64,000 nt of DNA, from NCBI GenBank assembly GCA_035556655.1, contig DATMFW010000069.1, forward strand, positions 1-64,000, given 5' to 3'. Position 1 is the stretch's first letter, and each line of letters begins with the position of its first letter. Position numbers and translations under genes: made by a program. This document shows positions 41,373 through 50,567 of the stretch, piece after piece. Source of the stretch: JBDSKH01 sp035556655 (GTDB taxonomy: Bacteria; Actinomycetota; Actinomycetes; Actinomycetales; Microbacteriaceae). Below the pieces are notes generated by a model, which was not told the DNA's origin, did no database searches, and was given only the letters and a program-made list of their open reading frames with translations.

Positions 41373-42910
41373 TGGCGGTGGGTCGCGCGCACTCCGTCGC
41401 CCTGCTGGGCATCGACGGGGCCGTCGTCGAGGTCGAGGCCGACATCTCATCGCAACTGCCCGGTTTCGTGATCATCGGGCTGCCGGATGCCGCTCTGGGC
41501 GAAGCACGCGACCGGGTACGCGCCGCCGCTCTCAACGCGGGGTTGCCGCTGACCTCGCGCAAGCTGACGATCAACCTGTCCCCGGCGTCGCTGCCCAAGC
41601 ACGGGTCGGGTTTCGATCTGGCGATCGCGATGGCCGCCTTCGTCGCCGATGACCGCCTGCCCGCCGCCTCCGTGGCCGGGGTGGTGCATCTGGGCGAGCT
41701 GGGGCTCGACGGGCGGGTGCGCCCGATCGCCGGAGTGCTGCCCGCCGTGCTGGCGGCGGTCCGGGCGGGTTTCGACACCGTCGTCGTCCCGGCCGGCAGC
41801 GCGCCGGAGGCGCGGCTGGTTCCGGGGGTGCGCGTCGTGGGCGTGGCGAGCCTGCGCGAGGCGGCGATCTTCCACGGCGCCGAACTCGACCCGGTCGAGG
41901 TCGAGCCGCTGCTGCCGGTGCCGGTGCCGGTCGCCGCGCCACCGGAACCGGCGGGGGACCTCGCCGAGGTGATCGGCAATGCCGAGGCCGTCGAGGCCAT
42001 GCAGGTCGCCGCCGCCGGGGGCCATCATGTGTATCTGCTCGGCCCGCCCGGCGCCGGCAAGACGATGCTGGCCGCGCGCCTGCCGACCCTGTTGCCCGAT
42101 CTCGGCCCCGCGCAGAGCATGGAGGTCAGCTCGATCCGCTCGCTCGCGGGCATCCCGCTCGGGGCGCGTGCGGTCACCCGTCCACCGCTGGAGGCCCCGC
42201 ACCACACGGCCAGTGCTGCGGCGATCGTCGGCGGCGGCAGCGGGCTGATCCGCCCCGGCGCCGCGGCGCGCGCGGCCCACGGGGTGCTGTTCCTCGACGA
42301 GGCGCCCGAGTTCAGCGGGGTCGCCCTCGATGCGCTGCGACAGCCCCTGGAGTCCGGTGAGATCACCATCGCGCGTGCGTCCGGGTCGGCGCGGTTTCCC
42401 GCGCGTTTCCAGCTCGTGCTCGCCGCGAACCCGTGCCCGTGCGGCAACGCCGGCATCCCGGGTGCGGAATGCACGTGCTCGGCGCAGGTGCGCCGCCGCT
42501 ATCTCTCGAGGCTGAGCGGTCCGTTGCTCGACCGGGTCGATATCCAGCTCACGGTGCGCAGGATCACCGCGGCCCAGGTCCGTCTCGCGGCGGAGCGCGG
42601 CGGCGTCACGTCGGCGGCCGGGCGATCGCGGGTCGAGGAGGCCCGCGGGCGGGCGCATGCCCGGCTCTCGGCGACGCCCTGGCGTCTCAACGCCCACGTC
42701 CCGGGCAGCTGGCTGCGATCGGCGGCCGGGGCGGCGCGTCCCGGCGCCACCGGGGTTCTCGACCGCGCACTTGAGCGGGGCGCCCTGACGATGCGCGGGT
42801 ACGACCGGGTGCTGAAGGTCGCCTGGACCCTCGCCGATCTCGACGGGGTCGATCGCCCCGGCGGCGACCAGGTGGGCCGGGCGTTGCTGCTGCGGAAGGC
42901 GGGGGCATGA
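41372..42910 (+). CDS. ComM/YifB family Mg-chelatase-like AAA+ ATPase
   Basis: This 512-residue protein has an N-terminal Lon-protease-like domain (about 1-170), a AAA+ domain with Walker A GPPGAGKTM near residue 225 and Walker B GVLFLDEAPEF, a cysteine cluster (NPCPCGN...CTC) and a C-terminal helical domain. ComM promotes branch migration during natural transformation. It follows yraN with a 1-bp overlap and overlaps dprA by ATGA, so the three form a DNA-uptake/recombination unit. Confidence 0.94.
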   Translation: MAVGRAHSVALLGIDGAVVEVEADISSQLPGFVIIGLPDAALGEARDRVRAAALNAGLPLTSRKLTINLSPASLPKHGSGFDLAIAMAAFVADDRLPAASVAGVVHLGELGLDGRVRPIAGVLPAVLAAVRAGFDTVVVPAGSAPEARLVPGVRVVGVASLREAAIFHGAELDPVEVEPLLPVPVPVAAPPEPAGDLAEVIGNAEAVEAMQVAAAGGHHVYLLGPPGAGKTMLAARLPTLLPDLGPAQSMEVSSIRSLAGIPLGARAVTRPPLEAPHHTASAAAIVGGGSGLIRPGAAARAAHGVLFLDEAPEFSGVALDALRQPLESGEITIARASGSARFPARFQLVLAANPCPCGNAGIPGAECTCSAQVRRRYLSRLSGPLLDRVDIQLTVRRITAAQVRLAAERGGVTSAAGRSRVEEARGRAHARLSATPWRLNAHVPGSWLRSAAGAARPGATGVLDRALERGALTMRGYDRVLKVAWTLADLDGVDRPGGDQVGRALLLRKAGA

Positions 42911-44118
42911 GCGCCGTCGAGGCGGCGGCGCTGGTCCGGGCCGTGTCTGCGGATGGACTGGATTCCGACGCGATCCGCGAGCGATTCGCCCGTGCCGCGT
43001 GGACCGTCGTCGCCGAACCGGGCGACGGCGATGCCGGCGACCTGGTCAGGGCACTCGGCGCTCACGCCGCCTGGCGGCTGGTCGTCGATCGGGCGGACGC
43101 CGCGGCAGTCGCCGAGGCTGCTGCGGCGGCGGGGCTCGACGGCGGGACCGCCGCCTGGGTCGATGCGGTGAAGCGGTGGCGCTCGCGGGCCGATCCGGCG
43201 CCCGTGATGCTCGCTCTGCGGCAGGGAGCCCGATTCGGGATGCGTCTGCTCGTGCCCGGCGACGATCACTGGCCGGTCACCGTCGATGACCTGCAGCGGC
43301 ACGCGCCGCCGGCCCTCTGGGTCCGAGGCGACCCCGCTCTACTCGCGCAGTTGGAGCGGTCGGCGGCCATCGTCGGGGCGCGGGCTGCCACGGGATACGG
43401 CGAGCACGTCGCGATCGAGCTGGCCAGCGGCCTGGTGGATCGCGGCTTCGCGATCGTCTCCGGGGCCGCGTACGGCATCGACGGTGCGGCTCACCGCGCC
43501 GCCCTGGCGAGCCGCGGGGTGACGGTCGCCGTGCTGGCGGGCGGACTCGACCGCTTCTACCCCGCCGGCCACGAGCAGCTCATCGGCCGAATCGTCGATC
43601 GCGGGGTCGTGGTGTCGGAGGTGCCGCCGGGGACGGCCCCGACCCGCTGGCGGTTCCTGCAGCGCAACCGGATCATCGCCGCGCTGTCCTGCGCCACCGT
43701 CGTGGTCGAAGCCGGGTGGCGATCGGGCGCGCTCAACACGGCTTCGCACGCCGGAACCCTGGGTCGCCCGATCGGGGCGGTGCCCGGCCCGATCACGAGC
43801 GCCGCGAGTGCCGGCTGCCACAAGCTGCTGCGCGACAGCACGGCACTCTGCGTCACCACCGCCGATGAGATCGTGGAACTCGCCGGGGCCGGGCTCGCCC
43901 CCCGTCCCGTCGATCCCGATGACGAGCACCGCGCCGACCCCGAAGGCACGCGCGGCCGGGTGCTCGACGCCCTCAGCGATCGCAGTCCCCGCCGCACGGA
44001 CCGCATCGCCGTCCTGAGCGGGCTCGCCCTCGACCGCGTGCGGGCCGAACTCGGGCTGCTGGAACTCGACGGCCGGGCGATCGAGCGCCCGGCCGGGTGG
44101 GTGAAGAGGAAGGGGTGA
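42907..44118 (+). CDS. dprA: DNA-processing protein DprA
   Basis: This 403-residue protein has a central Rossmann-like DprA domain with VGARAATGYGEHVA and the SGAAYGIDGAAHRAAL motif, a GGGxD-like AGGLDRFYP segment, and a C-terminal winged helix (about 345-400). An N-terminal helical region precedes it. DprA binds incoming single-stranded DNA and loads RecA. It shares an operon with yraN and the ComM-like gene; xerC, its usual neighbour, follows after a three-gene accessory insertion. Confidence 0.95.
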   Translation: MSAVEAAALVRAVSADGLDSDAIRERFARAAWTVVAEPGDGDAGDLVRALGAHAAWRLVVDRADAAAVAEAAAAAGLDGGTAAWVDAVKRWRSRADPAPVMLALRQGARFGMRLLVPGDDHWPVTVDDLQRHAPPALWVRGDPALLAQLERSAAIVGARAATGYGEHVAIELASGLVDRGFAIVSGAAYGIDGAAHRAALASRGVTVAVLAGGLDRFYPAGHEQLIGRIVDRGVVVSEVPPGTAPTRWRFLQRNRIIAALSCATVVVEAGWRSGALNTASHAGTLGRPIGAVPGPITSAASAGCHKLLRDSTALCVTTADEIVELAGAGLAPRPVDPDDEHRADPEGTRGRVLDALSDRSPRRTDRIAVLSGLALDRVRAELGLLELDGRAIERPAGWVKRKG

Positions 44119-44565
44119 TCAGGTCAGCGGCGGGGTCGGCATCCGGGTGCCGATCGCGATGCGGTTCCAGATGTTGATGGTGCCGATCGCGAGCACGATG
44201 TCCGACAGCTCCTGCTCGGTGAAGACCGCGGCCGCCTCGGCCCAGGTCGCATCGTCGACGCCGCCATTGCCGTTCAGCGCCGTGAGCTGCTCGGTCATCG
44301 CGAACGCCGCGCGCTCGCGCTCGGAGTAGAACGATGACTCCCGCCAGGTCGTCACCGAGTACACCCGGCGCGGGTCGGTGCCGCCCTCCACGAGGTCCAC
44401 CGAGTGCGCGTCGACGCAGTACGTGCAGCCGTTCATCAGCGACGCCCGCAGGTAGATGAAGTTCACCAGCTCGGTGTCGAGCGCCTCGTTGACGTACGAG
44501 TCGAGGTGGTTCACGGCGCGGTAGCCCTTCGGGCTGAGGGAGGAGATCTGAATGCGTTCGGTCAT
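44119..44565 (-). CDS. AhpD-like carboxymuconolactone decarboxylase family protein
   Basis: This 148-residue protein has the AhpD-type redox motif NGCTYCVDAHS (C-x-x-C followed by H). Relatives act as peroxidase partners or gamma-carboxymuconolactone decarboxylases. It is convergent with dprA, their stop codons abutting, and divergent from a MocR regulator across an 81-bp region containing a strong inverted repeat. That makes it the probable regulated target of that MocR protein. Confidence 0.9.
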   Translation of the reverse strand: MTERIQISSLSPKGYRAVNHLDSYVNEALDTELVNFIYLRASLMNGCTYCVDAHSVDLVEGGTDPRRVYSVTTWRESSFYSERERAAFAMTEQLTALNGNGGVDDATWAEAAAVFTEQELSDIVLAIGTINIWNRIAIGTRMPTPPLT

Positions 44566-44584
44566 GGCTTCACGTTAGGTCGAT

Positions 44585-44632
44585 ATTGGTCCGGGCTACA
44601 GGCCACATCGGCGGCAGTTTGCCCAGACCAAT
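44585..44632. promoter_or_regulatory. Inverted-repeat operator between AhpD-like gene and MocR regulator
   Basis: ATTGGTCCGGGC at 44585-44596 and GCCCAGACCAAT at 44621-44632 are complementary in 11 of 12 positions with a 24-bp spacer. The left arm overlaps CAATAT, a -10-like sequence for the minus-strand gene, and the right arm abuts TAGGAT (44634-44639), the -10 of the plus-strand gene. This geometry suits a dimeric MocR regulator controlling both genes. Confidence 0.7.
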
Positions 44633-44646
44633 GTAGGATCACGCTC

Positions 44647-46056
44647 GTGGATCTGCTGCTCGACCTCGACACCGGCCAGGGCGGTGTCGCCGACCGCCTG
44701 TACCGGCAACTCAGCACGGCGATCCTCGGCGGGCGCCTGCACCCCGGGGAGCGCCTGCCCCCGAGCCGCGACCTCGCCGCCCAGCTGCAGATCTCGCGGG
44801 CGAGCGTCACCCTGGTCTACGAACGGCTCACCGCGGAGGGGTACTGCAGCGCTCGGGTGGGCGCAGGCACCTTCGTCAGCACACAGCCGGTCCCTGCGGC
44901 TCCCGGGCGCCGGAACGCCGGGGTCGCCGAGCCGGCCGCGCCGGCGGGCGAGAGCGCGTCGCCCGCCTACGACTTCCGGGCCGGGGTGCCCGATGCGGCG
45001 CTCTTCCCCGCCGCGGCATGGCGCCGCCACCTCACGCGTGAACTCGACGCCCACCTGGCCCGCGGCGCCCGCTACGGCGACGACGCGGGCCCCGCGCTGC
45101 TGCGCTCGGGCATCGCCCACCACCTGGGGCTCGCGCGCTCGGTCACGGTCGACTCCGAGGGCATCGTGCTGACCGCGGGCGCCACGCAGGCCATCGACCT
45201 GATCGCCCGCGTGCTGCTGAAACCCGGCGACCTCGTCGCCGTCGAAGACCCCGGGTACCCGCCGGTGCGCGCAACCCTCGAGGCCGCAGGGGTGCGGGTC
45301 ATCACGATGCCGGTCGACGCCGAGGGGGCGGACCCGTCGGCGCTTCCCGCGCAGACCCGGCTGATCTACGTGACGCCGTCGCACCAGTTCCCGACGGGTG
45401 TCGTCATGTCGCGGGCGCGGCGCCTCCAGCTGCTGGAGTGGGCGAGCGCTCACCGGGCGATCATCGTCGAGGACGACTACGACAGCGAGCACCGCTTTCA
45501 CGACCGGCCGCTGGAACCCCTGCACGTGCTCGACGCGGCCGGGGTCGTGGCCTACGTCGGAACGTTCTCCAAGGCGCTGGCACCGGCGCTGCGGATCGGC
45601 TACGTGATCCCGCCAGATGGGCTCGCCCCCGCGCTCGCCGCGGCCCGCACGATCGCCGACGGGGGAGCGGACGTGGTGGCGCAGGGCGCTCTCGGGCGAC
45701 TGATCGACTCCGGGGAGTTCGCCGCCCACATGCGTCGGGTGCGCCGAATCTACCGGGCACGGCATCGCGTGCTCACCGAGCAACTCGCGGGGGACGAGCG
45801 CCTGCGGCTCATGCCCTCGAGCGCCGGGCTGCACGTCTGCATCGGGCTGCCCGGCCGCCGGCCGGGTGCCTCGGCGCAGATCCAGTCCGCCGCGGCCGTC
45901 GCCGGCGTCGCGATCGGCACCCTTCCCGGCTACTGCACCGACTCGCCCCGCGAGGGTCTCGTCCTCGGATTCGGGTCGATCCCCGCCGAACAGATCCCCG
46001 ACGGCATCCGGCTACTGCGCGCCGCCGCGCGCCGCACCGACACCGGCCGGGCATAG
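44647..46056 (+). CDS. MocR-type (PdxR-like) transcriptional regulator
   Basis: This 469-residue protein has a GntR winged helix at about 10-75 (RLPPSRDLAAQLQISRASVT) and an aminotransferase-like domain with PLP lysine K309 in TFSKALAPALRIGY. The GTG start at 44647 has TAGGAT 7 nt upstream, indicating a leaderless message. It probably binds the inverted repeat in front of it and regulates itself and the AhpD-like gene. The effector is unknown. No pdxST genes are present in the window. Confidence 0.92.
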   Translation: MDLLLDLDTGQGGVADRLYRQLSTAILGGRLHPGERLPPSRDLAAQLQISRASVTLVYERLTAEGYCSARVGAGTFVSTQPVPAAPGRRNAGVAEPAAPAGESASPAYDFRAGVPDAALFPAAAWRRHLTRELDAHLARGARYGDDAGPALLRSGIAHHLGLARSVTVDSEGIVLTAGATQAIDLIARVLLKPGDLVAVEDPGYPPVRATLEAAGVRVITMPVDAEGADPSALPAQTRLIYVTPSHQFPTGVVMSRARRLQLLEWASAHRAIIVEDDYDSEHRFHDRPLEPLHVLDAAGVVAYVGTFSKALAPALRIGYVIPPDGLAPALAAARTIADGGADVVAQGALGRLIDSGEFAAHMRRVRRIYRARHRVLTEQLAGDERLRLMPSSAGLHVCIGLPGRRPGASAQIQSAAAVAGVAIGTLPGYCTDSPREGLVLGFGSIPAEQIPDGIRLLRAAARRTDTGRA

Positions 46057-46065
46057 GGTTCCAGA

Positions 46066-47013
46066 GTGATCCAGCTGGGACAGTACGCACCGCCGACCCA
46101 CGTCATCGCCCACCTCAGCGATACCCACTTCTTGGGCGGCAGGCGCCCGCTCTACGGGTCGGTCGACACCGATGGGCACCTGGCCATGGCCCTGGCACAG
46201 CTGAAACGCTCGGGCGCCCCGCTCGAGGCGATCGTGATCACCGGCGATCTCGCCGATCTCGCCGAGCCCGACGCCTACGAGCGCCTGAAGACGATCATCG
46301 AGCCCGCCGCCGCCGAGCTCGGGGCGAAGCTCATCTGGGTGATGGGCAACCACGACGAACGTCCGCCGTTCTCGGCCGCGTTCTTCGGGGAGGAGAGCGA
46401 CCAGCCCCTCGACCGGGTCTACCACCTGGGCGGGTTGCGCATCATCGCGCTCGACTCGACCGTTCCGGGGTACCACCACGGTGAGCTGAGCGACGACCAG
46501 CTCGACTGGCTGCGCGCCGAGCTCGCGACCCCCGCTGCGGACGGGACCCTGCTCGCCCTGCACCACCCGCCGATCCCATCGCCGATCGAGATCATGTCGA
46601 TCCTCGAGCTGCAGGACCAGCACCGGCTGGCGGAGGTGCTCCGCGGCAGCGATGTGCGCGCCATCCTCGGCGGGCACCTGCACTACTCCACGACGGGCAC
46701 GTTCGCCGGCATCCCGGTCTCGGTCGCGAGCGCCACGTGCTACACGCTCGACAACTCGGGCGGACTCGACAGCCTGGTCGGCGTCGACGGGGGGCAGTCG
46801 TTCAACCTGGTGCACCTCTATGAGGACTCGGTCGTGCACACGAACGTGCCCGTGCTGGACTCGCCCCAGGTCGCCGGGTTCTCGGGCGTCGTGCTCGAAA
46901 CGCTCGCCGCGATGACCCCCGACGAGCGCCGCGAGGCCTTCTCGAACAAGGCCTCGACGTTCAACCTCGCCGACGCGGAGGCCAGCGGCGGCGCGGCACC
47001 CGCCCAGGACTGA
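46066..47013 (+). CDS. Calcineurin-like phosphodiesterase (CpdA type)
   Basis: This 315-residue metallophosphoesterase shows all family motifs in order: HLSDTHF, ITGDLAD, WVMGNHDE, LLALHHPP and GGHLHYST. These bind a binuclear metal centre. The closest named relatives are cyclic-nucleotide phosphodiesterases, but specificity is not certain. The GTG start is 6 nt after TAGGGT, which overlaps the preceding stop codon, giving another leaderless start. Confidence 0.92.
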   Translation: MIQLGQYAPPTHVIAHLSDTHFLGGRRPLYGSVDTDGHLAMALAQLKRSGAPLEAIVITGDLADLAEPDAYERLKTIIEPAAAELGAKLIWVMGNHDERPPFSAAFFGEESDQPLDRVYHLGGLRIIALDSTVPGYHHGELSDDQLDWLRAELATPAADGTLLALHHPPIPSPIEIMSILELQDQHRLAEVLRGSDVRAILGGHLHYSTTGTFAGIPVSVASATCYTLDNSGGLDSLVGVDGGQSFNLVHLYEDSVVHTNVPVLDSPQVAGFSGVVLETLAAMTPDERREAFSNKASTFNLADAEASGGAAPAQD

Positions 47014-47035
47014 CCGCGGGGCGCACCATGGGTGC

Positions 47036-47947
47036 GTGGACTGGGACCGGGCGATCGAGGGCTATCTGCGCCACCTCGCGTCCGATCGCGGTTTCAGCGA
47101 GCACAGCATCCGCGGATACCGCGGCGACCTCGACGACCTCGCCCGGTTCGCGCAGCTCACCGCCGGCGCGACGCTGAACGAGCTCGACCTCGAACTGCTG
47201 CGCGACTGGTTGTGGCGGGCCTCGTCCGCGGGCCTGGCGAAGTCGACGCTGGGGCGCCGGGCCGCGGCCGTCCGCGGGTTCACCCGCTGGCTCGCCGCGA
47301 CGGGTGCGACCCCCGCCGATGTCGGTGCGCGGCTGAAGGCTCCGCGCGCCGACCAGCACCTGCCGCGGGTGCTCACCCGCGCCCAGATGACCGGGATCCT
47401 GTCGGCGCTGATCGATCGTGCGGCAACCGCCGATGTGGTCGCGGTGCGCGACCTCGCCATCATCGAGTTGCTCTATGCCAGCGCCCTGCGCGTCAGTGAA
47501 CTCGCCGGACTTCGCGTCGGCGACATCGACCGGGGGCGTCTGACCCTGCGAGTGCTGGGCAAGGGCGGCAAAGAGCGCGTTGTGCCGTTCGGCGTGCCCG
47601 CCGCCCATGCCCTCGACGAGTACCTCGCGCGCGCCCGGCCGGTGCTCGCGGCGCGGGCCGAGGCGGCGAGCGACATCGTGTTCCTCGGCGCCCGCGGCGC
47701 CCCCGTGTCGACCCGCACCGTGTATCAGCTCGTCGCGAGTCTGCTCGCCGATCAGCCGGGCACCGGGCCGTCGGGCCCCCACGCCCTGCGGCACACCGCC
47801 GCGACCCACCTGCTCGACGGGGGCGCCGACCTGCGCGCCGTGCAGGAGCTGCTCGGGCACGCGAGCCTGTCGACGACGCAGGTCTACACGCATGTCTCGG
47901 CCGAGCGCCTGAAGCAGACGTACGCGAACGCGCACCCGCGCGCCTGA
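47036..47947 (+). CDS. xerC: Tyrosine recombinase XerC
   Basis: This 303-residue recombinase has an N-terminal SAM-like core-binding domain and the full catalytic set: R152 (LRVSELAGL), K175 (LGKGGKERVVP), H249 and R252 (HALRHTAATHLL), H275 (LGHASL) and Y284 (VYTHVS). It resolves chromosome dimers with XerD at dif. The start is a GTG 22 bp after the phosphodiesterase gene. Placement between dprA and rpsB matches the actinobacterial core order. Confidence 0.95.
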   Translation: MDWDRAIEGYLRHLASDRGFSEHSIRGYRGDLDDLARFAQLTAGATLNELDLELLRDWLWRASSAGLAKSTLGRRAAAVRGFTRWLAATGATPADVGARLKAPRADQHLPRVLTRAQMTGILSALIDRAATADVVAVRDLAIIELLYASALRVSELAGLRVGDIDRGRLTLRVLGKGGKERVVPFGVPAAHALDEYLARARPVLAARAEAASDIVFLGARGAPVSTRTVYQLVASLLADQPGTGPSGPHALRHTAATHLLDGGADLRAVQELLGHASLSTTQVYTHVSAERLKQTYANAHPRA

Positions 47948-47966
47948 GACAGGCGCCTGACACCCC

Positions 47967-48446
47967 TCACCCCAGCGGCAGCAGCACCGCACGCGGCACC
48001 CCGCCGAGGAACAGCAGCGGGTTGACGTACTCGCCGTGCACCCGTGCCCCGAGATGCAGGCACGGCGAGGCGCAGTGCCCGGCGAGCAGCGTGCCGACCA
48101 CCTCGCCGCGGCGGACCCGCTCACCGGCGGCGACCACCGCATCCACCGGTTCGAAGCTCGACAGCACGCCGCCGGCGTGCTCGAGCGACAGCACCGGGCG
48201 ATCGACGACGAATCCGGCGAAGTGCACGACGCCGTCGGCGGGCGCGCGGACCGGGGTTCCCGCGGGAGCCCGGATGTCGACGCCGCGGTGACCGCGGCCG
48301 TACGGGGTCGGTGGCGCGAGGTACGCACGCGCGATCGCATGCGGTGCGGGCACCGGCCAGGCCCAGCGCGCATCCGAGGCACGCGGGGGATCGGTCGCAC
48401 CCAGGGCGGCGATCGCAATGACCAGGGCGAGGAGGGAACGGAGCAT
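47967..48446 (-). CDS. M23-family peptidase-like secreted protein
   Basis: This 159-residue protein has a signal-like N-terminus (MLRSLLALVIAIAALGA) and a LytM/M23 domain. The first zinc motif H-x-x-x-D is present in GHRGVDIRAP. The usual HxH pair is replaced by CLHLGARVHG, keeping the ligand histidine but with cysteine at the catalytic-histidine position. It may be a cell-wall binding or altered endopeptidase. Location next to rpsB is typical. An SD-like GGAGGGAACGGAG precedes the ATG. Confidence 0.87.
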   Translation of the reverse strand: MLRSLLALVIAIAALGATDPPRASDARWAWPVPAPHAIARAYLAPPTPYGRGHRGVDIRAPAGTPVRAPADGVVHFAGFVVDRPVLSLEHAGGVLSSFEPVDAVVAAGERVRRGEVVGTLLAGHCASPCLHLGARVHGEYVNPLLFLGGVPRAVLLPLG

Positions 48447-48507
48447 GACCCGATCCTGCGGAGTGCGTCCCGAGGCTGCAGCGCGGCCGCGAAATCGGTG
48501 GATAAGG

Positions 48508-48669
48508 TACACTCTCCACAGCACCCGCTCCGGCGGGTGACTTCGCGTGTCCACCAGCGGCACACTCCCCTTCAGTCACCTTGCGAAAGCAAGACAGTGG
48601 GGCGTGGCCAGGGCACCAGGGCTTCATCACACGATGCAAGCGACAACTGAGAACAGAAGGAGTACGGCC
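48508..48669 (+). promoter_or_regulatory. rpsB-tsf promoter and leader
   Basis: TACACT at 48508-48513 (preceded by GATAAGG) is the probable -10, and the leader runs about 155 nt to the rpsB start. ACCCGC-TCCG-GCGGGT near 48524-48539 forms an early hairpin. This long leader before S2 is the expected place for autogenous control by ribosomal protein S2. Confidence 0.55.
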
Positions 48670-49671
48670 ATGGCCGTCGTCACCATCCGCCAGCTGCTCG
48701 ACAGCGGCGTGCACTTCGGGCACCAGACCCGACGCTGGAACCCGAAGGTCAAGCGCTTCATCCTGACCGAGCGCTCCGGCATCCACATCATCGACCTGCA
48801 GCAGTCGCTGGCCTACATCGACAAGGCGTACGACTTCGTCAAAGAGACGGTCGCCCACGGCGGCACCGTGCTGTTCGTCGGCACCAAGAAGCAGGCGCAG
48901 GAGGCGGTGGCCGAGCAGGCGACCCGCGTCGGCCAGCCGTTCGTCAACCAGCGCTGGCTGGGCGGTCTGCTGACCAACTTCCAGACCGTCTCCAAGCGCC
49001 TCGCGCGCATGAAGGAGCTCGAGGAGATCGACTTCGAGGACACCACCAAGGGGTTCACGAAGAAAGAGCTGCTCATCAAGAAGCGCGAGCTCGACAAGCT
49101 GCACAAGACCCTGGGCGGTATCCGCAACCTGACCAAGACGCCGAGCGCGATCTGGGTCATCGACGCCAAGCGCGAGCACCTGGCCGTCAACGAGGCGACC
49201 AAGCTGGGCATCCCGGTGATCGGCATCCTCGACACCAACGCCGACCCGGACGAGCTCCAGTACCCGATCCCCGGCAACGACGACGCGATCCGCTCGGTGG
49301 GCCTGCTCACGCGCATCATCGCCGACGCCGCGGCCGAGGGCCTCGTGCAGCGCCACAACGCCGCGCCGGCCGAGGGCAACGTCAGCGCCGTCGAGCCGCT
49401 CGCCGAGTGGGAGGCCGAGCTGCTGCACGCCTCCGAGAACCCGCAATCGACCGCCGAGAAGATCGAGGCCGTCGACGGCGCCGTCACCGAGGCACCGGGT
49501 GCCGAGGCCGAGAAGGTCGCCGAGGTCGTCGCCGCCGAGACGCCGATCGAAGAGAACGACGCGGACGCCGCCGTCGCCGAGAAGAAGGCCCCGGCCAAGA
49601 AGCCGGCCGCCAAGAAGGCTCCGGCCAAGAAGGCCGACGCCGACGCCCCGGCCGACGCCGACTCGAAGTAA
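48670..49671 (+). CDS. rpsB: 30S ribosomal protein S2 with basic low-complexity tail
   Basis: This is a 333-residue S2 (AVVTIRQLLDSGVHFGHQTRR). The conserved domain ends near residue 245; the rest is an Ala/Glu-rich region followed by Lys/Ala/Pro repeats (KKAPAKKPAAKKAPAKK), probably disordered. A strong AGAAGGAG precedes the ATG. It is followed by tsf after 27 bp. S2 binds late in 30S assembly. Confidence 0.97.
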   Translation: MAVVTIRQLLDSGVHFGHQTRRWNPKVKRFILTERSGIHIIDLQQSLAYIDKAYDFVKETVAHGGTVLFVGTKKQAQEAVAEQATRVGQPFVNQRWLGGLLTNFQTVSKRLARMKELEEIDFEDTTKGFTKKELLIKKRELDKLHKTLGGIRNLTKTPSAIWVIDAKREHLAVNEATKLGIPVIGILDTNADPDELQYPIPGNDDAIRSVGLLTRIIADAAAEGLVQRHNAAPAEGNVSAVEPLAEWEAELLHASENPQSTAEKIEAVDGAVTEAPGAEAEKVAEVVAAETPIEENDADAAVAEKKAPAKKPAAKKAPAKKADADAPADADSK

Positions 49672-49698
49672 GACAACAAGCCAAGTAAGGAAGCATCC

Positions 49699-50526
49699 AT
49701 GGCCAACTTCAGCCTGGAAGACGTCAAGGCCCTGCGCGAGCGCCTGGGCACCGGCATGGTCGACACCAAGAACGCTCTGGTCGAGGCCGACGGCGACATC
49801 GAGAAGGCGGTCGAGATCCTCCGCCTCAAGGGAGCGAAGGGCAACGCCAAGCGCGCCGACCGCTCCACGAGCGAGGGCCTGATCCAGGTCATCGAGAGCG
49901 CCACGGCCGTGACGATGTTCGAGCTCGCCTGCGAGACCGACTTCGTGTCGAAGAACGAGAAGTTCATCGCGCTCGCCGAGAAGGTCGCCCAGGCGCTGGC
50001 CGACTCGGGCGCCGAGACGGTGGATGCGGCACTCGCCGTGCCCGCCGGGTCCGGCACCGTGGGCTCCCTCATCGAGGACGAGGCCGCGATCATCGGCGAG
50101 AAGGTCGAGCTGCGCCGCCTGGTGCGCCTCGCCGGCGACAAGTTCGAGGTGTACCTGCACCGCACGAGCAAGGACCTGCCGCCGCAGATCGGCGTCGTGG
50201 TCGCTTACACCGGGGATGACGCCGAGACGGCGCGTAGCATCGCGCAGCACATCTCGTTCGCCGACCCGCAGTACCTGACGCGCGACGAGGTCCCCGAGGC
50301 CGACGTCGAGAACGAGCGTCGCATCGTCGAGCAGATCAGCCGCGAGGAGGGCAAGCCGGAGGCGGCTCTGCCCAAGATCGTCGAGGGTCGCCTCGGCGCG
50401 TTCTTCAAGCAGGTCGCCCTGCTCGAGCAGGACTACGCGCGCGACAACAAGCTGTCGATCCAGACCGTCCTGAAGGATGCCGGGCTCGGCATCACCGCGT
50501 TCGCGCGGTTCAAGGTCGGCGCCTAG
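49699..50526 (+). CDS. tsf: Elongation factor Ts
   Basis: This 275-residue nucleotide-exchange factor for EF-Tu has an N-terminal UBA-like domain (ALRERLGTGMVDTKNALVEA) and the conserved core CETDFVSKNEKF. It is translated from the rpsB message with an AAGGAA site. The stop codon is followed immediately by a palindromic repeat and a strong hairpin, which probably ends the rpsB-tsf operon. Confidence 0.97.
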   Translation: MANFSLEDVKALRERLGTGMVDTKNALVEADGDIEKAVEILRLKGAKGNAKRADRSTSEGLIQVIESATAVTMFELACETDFVSKNEKFIALAEKVAQALADSGAETVDAALAVPAGSGTVGSLIEDEAAIIGEKVELRRLVRLAGDKFEVYLHRTSKDLPPQIGVVVAYTGDDAETARSIAQHISFADPQYLTRDEVPEADVENERRIVEQISREEGKPEAALPKIVEGRLGAFFKQVALLEQDYARDNKLSIQTVLKDAGLGITAFARFKVGA

Positions 50527-50557
50527 GGTCTCGATACGCGCTTCGCGCTGCTCGACC
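50527..50557. repeat. Palindromic REP-like repeat after tsf
   Basis: A 31-bp copy beginning GGTCTCGATACGCGCTTCGCG starts directly at the base after the tsf stop codon. It is followed 10 bp later by a terminator-like hairpin, so the two together form a double-hairpin 3' end. Confidence 0.85.
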
Positions 50558-50567
50558 AGCGTTTGCT

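Noticed and set aside
44647..46056. Assignment of this MocR protein as a true PdxR controlling vitamin B6 synthesis
   Set aside because: No pdxS/pdxT genes are adjacent. The divergent partner is an AhpD-like protein.
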